Virus record (IMG/VR): IMGVR_UViG_3300037493_003260
Coordinates: 20,089-84,088 of that record
Origin: a virus
DNA: 64,000 nucleotides
Reading direction: 5' to 3' (one strand)
The first letter of the stretch is position 1. Each line of letters opens with the position of its first letter. This document shows positions 60,291-64,000 of the stretch, in pieces. The translations under genes and the position numbers were made by a program. The notes beneath the pieces were generated by a model, which saw only the letters and a program-made list of their open reading frames with translations, made no database searches and was not told where the DNA came from.

Positions 60291-61662
60291 ATAACTCTGG
60301 GTCAGGAATACATAAATTACCATCATCCGTGACAACCCCTTCTATAGGGTCCATTATGTGGCATGTATTTAAATCACAGGAAATAACGGCACTGGCTATC
60401 CTCCCATTTCTGCATTTTGGGACACAAAGTTTCATACTAGACGGGTTTGTCTTATCCCAAATGAGGCCTACTACGGTATGAGCAGGGTCTGCGATACGCC
60501 GACTGAGCGCAATATCTTCTAGCTCAAGGTCATCTTCGGCAGATTTCTTCATCCCATCCGTAGTAAGCTGGTGAGCTGACACGACAACTAGTTTCATATT
60601 CCTTGCCAGCTCCCGTAAGTCGTTAGAAATTGAAGCGTACACTTCCCAGCCTTGCTTGTTGGTTACGTAACCCTCTGGCTTCAGAAGGCCCAAGTAGTCC
60701 ACGACCACCACGTCAATTTTTATATTCTGTTGCAGTTGCCGTAGCTGGGCCTCAATGAACCCAACGCTACATTTTGAAATATCAACAATGTGAAATGCAG
60801 ACGTGCGGGTCGCAATCTCTTCCCGTAAAACTTTTTCTTGAAGGGCAATTTGCTCAACCGTCAAATTCTGGGTCTTCAAACTAAGGTATGGAATCCCAGA
60901 TTCAAGGCTCAGTTTCCGCAACCTAATCTCGACGTGTGACATTTCAAGTGTGACGTACACAACGTTGTAGCCACTTTTTTGAGCGAAGGTAGCCCAATTC
61001 AGTAGGCCGATTGACTTGCCCCCACCTGACTTGGCGATTAATAGCACGTATTCACCAGGATGAAAACCGCCTGTCAACTGGTCAAGCGTGGTTAAGCCCG
61101 TGCCAATTCCCAAATGCTTTTCAGGATTTTCCCGTATATCTCGTAGTAGGTCTATCAGGTCATCCACTTGGCGGTCGTCTTGCAGGACCAGACTATTGTT
61201 TTCGACTGTGTGCAATTTTAAATCGTACAGTTTCTTGTCCAAAACTTCAAATGCCCTTTGCCCGCCCTTGGCCTCTAAAGCCTGTGTGCCTGACGTGAGA
61301 ATATCGGACACACTGCTGGAAATAAACGCTCGGCGTAACGAAGTTAATGCAAAACCGAATTCGGCATTATTTACTTCTACCTTTGCTAGGTCGTCTATGG
61401 CTTTTAAATATGTCAGTCGAACATCCTGTGGGTATCCGTTCGCTTCCAGCACATTTGATAAAAAGTCATGGGTCAACAAAGACCCATAACGGGTGTACGC
61501 CTGTGTAGCAATCTTAAATAGATTTCTATACAGGGCCTCTGTAAAATACGTTGGATTGCAATTCAGCATTGCTTTGTCAATGTTGCCAACGTCTTTCAAT
61601 ACCCCTGCTAAGACGGCTCTTTCAGCGTCCACATCTTTTAGTTTCGTTTGATTACCTGTCAT
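60289..61662 (-). CDS. DnaB-type replicative helicase
   Basis: 457 residues. N-terminal helical domain (AERAVLAGVLK ... FKIATQAYTRYGSLLTHDFLSNVL), linker, then RecA core: Walker A AKSGGGKS, VYVTLEMSH, Walker B DVVVVDYLGLL, and SAHQLT. Ring helicase that pairs with the primase. Confidence 0.93.
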   Translation of the reverse strand: MTGNQTKLKDVDAERAVLAGVLKDVGNIDKAMLNCNPTYFTEALYRNLFKIATQAYTRYGSLLTHDFLSNVLEANGYPQDVRLTYLKAIDDLAKVEVNNAEFGFALTSLRRAFISSSVSDILTSGTQALEAKGGQRAFEVLDKKLYDLKLHTVENNSLVLQDDRQVDDLIDLLRDIRENPEKHLGIGTGLTTLDQLTGGFHPGEYVLLIAKSGGGKSIGLLNWATFAQKSGYNVVYVTLEMSHVEIRLRKLSLESGIPYLSLKTQNLTVEQIALQEKVLREEIATRTSAFHIVDISKCSVGFIEAQLRQLQQNIKIDVVVVDYLGLLKPEGYVTNKQGWEVYASISNDLRELARNMKLVVVSAHQLTTDGMKKSAEDDLELEDIALSRRIADPAHTVVGLIWDKTNPSSMKLCVPKCRNGRIASAVISCDLNTCHIMDPIEGVVTDDGNLCIPDPEL

Positions 61663-62045
61663 TTGTTTTCCCCTTCGGGTTTTTCAAATAAATGCAGGTC
61701 TATCCGCACGTTGTCAATGTCCTCTTGTGATATAGACCCCTGTATCTTTTTTATTTTCTGAATCTCAGCGTATTCGTTTCCCCCATAGCATTTAATATCG
61801 TTCATGTCCTCATCTGCTTTGATATACTGGGTCCAATAGGTAATAATGGTCAGCACATCGTTTAATCCCAACTCAAATTGTGTAGCCAAGGCTCCTGCGG
61901 TGGTGCCTGTCTTGACCAACTTGATGAAATCTATGCACGTCTGGTAAGGAATATAGCCATCCCTTGAATCGAAGCCCTCGTGTCCGTGGGCCTTCTTGTC
62001 AGCCTTCTTGGCTTTCTTTATGGATGCCTCATCCTTGAGCCACAT
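61659..62045 (-). CDS. Hypothetical protein upstream of helicase
   Basis: 128 residues, ATG with GGAAGGGAGC upstream. Lys-rich N-terminus, then helix-turn-helix-like TCIDFIKLVKTGTTAGALATQFELGLNDVLTIIT. A helicase-loader or DNA-binding role is possible from position. No family recognised. Confidence 0.6.
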   Translation of the reverse strand: MWLKDEASIKKAKKADKKAHGHEGFDSRDGYIPYQTCIDFIKLVKTGTTAGALATQFELGLNDVLTIITYWTQYIKADEDMNDIKCYGGNEYAEIQKIKKIQGSISQEDIDNVRIDLHLFEKPEGENK

Positions 62046-62271
62046 CGTTAGGTTTGCTCCCTTCCAGAGTTTTTACTCGCAGGTCTAACGCTATAATTCG
62101 TTTGTGAAGACGTAGAATAACACGCCTGTCTTTTTTAAGTTGTGCTTCCATTGTACGGCAGTAGCGTGCCACGTCGCCTAAACAGGACAATTGTTTAAGC
62201 CAAGCGGCCTCGTCCGAAGAAAGTCTATTGTCTAGCTCAGCTGTTGTAGTTTTCTTGTCTTTTCGTTTCAT
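62029..62271 (-). CDS. Small coiled-coil protein
   Basis: 80 residues: a helix (ELDNRLSSDEAAWLKQLSCLGDVARYCRTME) and a basic coiled coil (KKDRRVILRLHKRIIALDLRVKTLEG). Overlaps the next gene by 17 bp. Unknown function. Confidence 0.6.
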   Translation of the reverse strand: MKRKDKKTTTAELDNRLSSDEAAWLKQLSCLGDVARYCRTMEAQLKKDRRVILRLHKRIIALDLRVKTLEGSKPNDVAQG

Positions 62272-62272
62272 T

Positions 62273-63175
62273 TCACTGGTCCCTCAGTGAGTCCTTTAAT
62301 CGTTTCTTAAACATGTCCGCTGTACGTGAGCTGATTGCTTTCTTGGTATCAATATTCATTACAATCTCGCCAGCGGCTTCACGTTCAACATCTTCGAGCA
62401 TTGCAAAAATAACATCCCGTGTTTGCTCCACGTTAATTCCCTGTGGAAGCCTGCCCAAAACATGCCCCAAGCGCATTTCAGTGACATATTCAGTGGCTAT
62501 CTTTTTTGCGTCAGACATGACCTTCAGTTTGTCTGGTGAAACCTTTCGCACTGTCTCAGTTTCTCTAAACTCGTCCCGCTTATGCTTTGCAATGATACGT
62601 TCCCCGTTGTTCTTCCTCAGCTCAATTAACGGGCGCAGAACAATGCCCTCGCGCATGTGACCCTTACCCATACCATTTCGGACTGCCTGTACACTGTCTT
62701 TGTTCTTCTCTATATCCAGTGCTTCCAATGTGGTAGGGACCTGACTGTATGCTACAAAGTCTAAGCCAAACGCTCTGGCCACTGATTCGGCATCTGGCAC
62801 ATTGAGCCAGCAATATTCGCCCATTCGCACATCGAATGCAATAAACTTTAAATCAGGGCCGTACGTTTTTGACATACCCTGACACCTGCCCCCGTAGGCT
62901 TCCCCAAAAATGGTCATTTGATTAATGTCCATAGTCAGGAATTTCCGCTTCAATTCTTCGGCGTTAAACAGTTGCACAAACTTGTCGTACTGTTCACCAG
63001 AAAAGAAGCCAACAGTAGCGTCCAATGGCTTCTCTGCATCGGAAAGCGGGATTACGTCAATCAGTTTAAAACTGATGTGGGCACTCGTGCCGTGAATTTT
63101 TTCCATGGCATAGCACTCTTTAAACAGTAAAATATCCTGGCAAGCGTACAAGTTTTTAATGTGAAGATAGGCCAT
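62273..63175 (-). CDS. RNA ligase (Rnl2-like)
   Basis: 300 residues. Nucleotidyltransferase motifs in order: KIHGT with Lys26 as the AMP acceptor, FGEAYGG (motif III), REGIVLRP (motif IV) and AKHKRDEF (motif V). A helical C-terminal domain follows. Seals 3'-OH/5'-P breaks in RNA, for example after host anticodon nucleases. Part of a dispersed repair set with the kinase and receiver-like proteins. Confidence 0.9.
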   Translation of the reverse strand: MAYLHIKNLYACQDILLFKECYAMEKIHGTSAHISFKLIDVIPLSDAEKPLDATVGFFSGEQYDKFVQLFNAEELKRKFLTMDINQMTIFGEAYGGRCQGMSKTYGPDLKFIAFDVRMGEYCWLNVPDAESVARAFGLDFVAYSQVPTTLEALDIEKNKDSVQAVRNGMGKGHMREGIVLRPLIELRKNNGERIIAKHKRDEFRETETVRKVSPDKLKVMSDAKKIATEYVTEMRLGHVLGRLPQGINVEQTRDVIFAMLEDVEREAAGEIVMNIDTKKAISSRTADMFKKRLKDSLRDQ

Positions 63176-63176
63176 T

Positions 63177-63464
63177 TTATCCCCCCTTGACCTTTTTTAA
63201 ATGTACTGCTAGCTGGTCAATTGTATATATTCTAAAATCTGTTAGCATAGGCCGATTCAAACAGGCATATAGCCGATTCAATGCATCAATCAATGCCTGC
63301 TTCTCAACATCTGGTTTCAATATCTCGTCGCGGGTTACCAACTCTTTCTTTAACGTGCGTATTTGACGATTGAGCTGTAAGCGTTCAGGTGAATGCGGTT
63401 GTGTCTGGCGTTTCAGTTTCCGTAATGCCCGCAATTGCTTTTTGGTTTCCCGTTCTTGTGTCAT
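63177..63464 (-). CDS. Small basic coiled-coil protein
   Basis: 95 residues, start with AAGGGGAGG upstream. Basic helices (KKQLRALRKLKRQTQ, LQLNRQIRTLKKEL) followed by VEKQALIDALNRLYACLN. Directly before the RNA ligase. Could bind nucleic acid; unproven. Confidence 0.6.
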   Translation of the reverse strand: MTQERETKKQLRALRKLKRQTQPHSPERLQLNRQIRTLKKELVTRDEILKPDVEKQALIDALNRLYACLNRPMLTDFRIYTIDQLAVHLKKVKGG

Positions 63465-63477
63465 AGCCAGCCTCCCC

Positions 63478-64000
63478 TTATCGTTTGTACATTTTTAGTT
63501 TAATGTGCGGATTAGCTACAATAATTTCCTGGCTAGAGTTACTGTATATAATCCCCGTTCCGTCTTTTGCAAAATTCTGCAAAGTGCCACCATGGAACCC
63601 CTGCAAAGTGCCACCACGGAAATTCTGCAAAGTGCCACCATAGAACCCCTGCAAAGTGCCACCATGGAACTCCTGCAAAGTGCCACCATAGAACCCCTGC
63701 AAAGTGCCACCATGGAACCTCTCCAAAGTGCCACCATGGAACTCCCGCAAAGTGCCACCAAGGAACTCCCGCAAAGTGCCACCAAAGAACTCCTGCAAAG
63801 TGCCACCATAGAACTCCACAACGATACCGCCAGTCCCAACAAACCAGCGTCCTGACGTAATATTATTGACGGTTCTGTTAATAACGAAGCGTTCTTTGAA
63901 TACGGTGGTAATTAGTTTCTTTACCTGTCTTTCAGCATCAGCCTCGTCAAACCATTCAGGTCTGTAATCTTGGTCAACTTGCAGTTTCCAGTTTTTTAGG
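63478..64000 (-). CDS. Octapeptide-repeat (GGTLQxFx) protein, 5' end outside window
   Basis: About 173 residues seen, frame open to 64000. A charged alpha/beta start (WFDEADAERQVKKLITTVFKE) leads into GRWFVGTGG, then ten exact-length octapeptides GGTL(Q/R/E)xFx, and ends with a short tail. The Thr and aromatic positions are fixed, as in beta-roll or solenoid folds related to pentapeptide-like repeats. Some such proteins mimic DNA or bind surfaces. Function unknown. Confidence 0.72.
   Translation of the reverse strand, partial: LKNWKLQVDQDYRPEWFDEADAERQVKKLITTVFKERFVINRTVNNITSGRWFVGTGGIVVEFYGGTLQEFFGGTLREFLGGTLREFHGGTLERFHGGTLQGFYGGTLQEFHGGTLQGFYGGTLQNFRGGTLQGFHGGTLQNFAKDGTGIIYSNSSQEIIVANPHIKLKMYKR
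63571..63812 (-). repeat. Ten 24-bp tandem repeats
   Basis: Units of gcaaagtgccaccatggaac plus four variable bases, each coding eight residues. Units are nearly identical, so recent expansion by slippage or recombination is likely. Directly repeated without spacers, so not a CRISPR array. Confidence 0.9.

Noticed and set aside
63571-63812. Possible CRISPR array
   Set aside because: 24-bp units follow each other without spacers and encode an octapeptide repeat in frame.
63900-64000. tRNA genes anywhere in the window
   Set aside because: No cloverleaf with a T-loop GTTCRA plus matched acceptor stem was noticed by eye; a tRNAscan-SE run would be decisive.

Overview
The window is part of a large tailed bacteriophage genome (Caudoviricetes, HK97-type capsid). 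It carries portal, large and small terminase, a capsid protease fused to a scaffold, a major capsid protein, a MuF-like protein and a head-tail connector, plus a complete phage-type replication set. All supported genes lie on the minus strand, so transcription runs from 64000 towards 1. Genes are packed with ATGA or TAATG overlaps and strong AGGAGG-type ribosome binding sites. The few promoters are sigma70/SigA-like (TTGACA or TTGTCA, 17-18 bp, TATAAT). This suits a bacterial host with a standard housekeeping sigma factor, possibly Gram-positive. The host cannot be named from the sequence. No integrase, repressor, tRNA or CRISPR array was seen. Tail genes (tape measure, tube) are not in the window, so the genome continues beyond it.

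Region by region, in the direction of transcription. 64000-53300: octapeptide-repeat protein (partial), RNA ligase, DnaB-type helicase, a cyclic-phosphate-processing receiver-like protein, DnaG-type primase, a uracil-DNA-glycosylase/DNA polymerase I fusion and a P-loop polynucleotide-kinase-like protein. 53300-43000: an accessory zone of very small proteins, many with zinc ribbons or DnaJ-like CxxCxGxG knuckles, with coiled-coil proteins, a nucleoside 2-deoxyribosyltransferase-like protein, phosphoesterases, a RecB/Cas4-like nuclease and two long non-coding stretches. One of these (45596-46076) holds iteron-like repeats and a consensus promoter. The other (47256-47579) looks like a structured RNA. 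43000-33600: single-strand binding protein, RuvC-like resolvase, RecA, a PD-(D/E)XK nuclease, and the gp47/gp46 (SbcD/SbcC) pair, with an alpha/beta hydrolase. 33600-23400: metallophosphoesterase, AAA+ ATPase, small membrane proteins, a sigma-region-4-like regulator and the two terminase subunits. 23400-1: virion genes, namely a ParB-domain giant protein, a subtilisin-like protease, portal, MuF, protease-scaffold, capsid, connector, collagen-like fibre proteins, a LamG protein and a glycosyltransferase.

The most striking trait is the load of homing elements. The capsid gene is split by two group I introns, one carrying a LAGLIDADG endonuclease. The terminase and the subtilisin-like protease each carry an intein. 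Six free-standing HNH genes, one HNH remnant, one LAGLIDADG gene and one GIY-YIG gene sit beside essential genes. The subtilisin intein interrupts the catalytic-histidine motif itself, so the protease should be inactive until splicing occurs. RNA ligase, kinase and receiver-like proteins together suggest an RNA-repair function. Genes that the automatic ORF length cut-off would miss (27-56 residues) were read directly and are listed.
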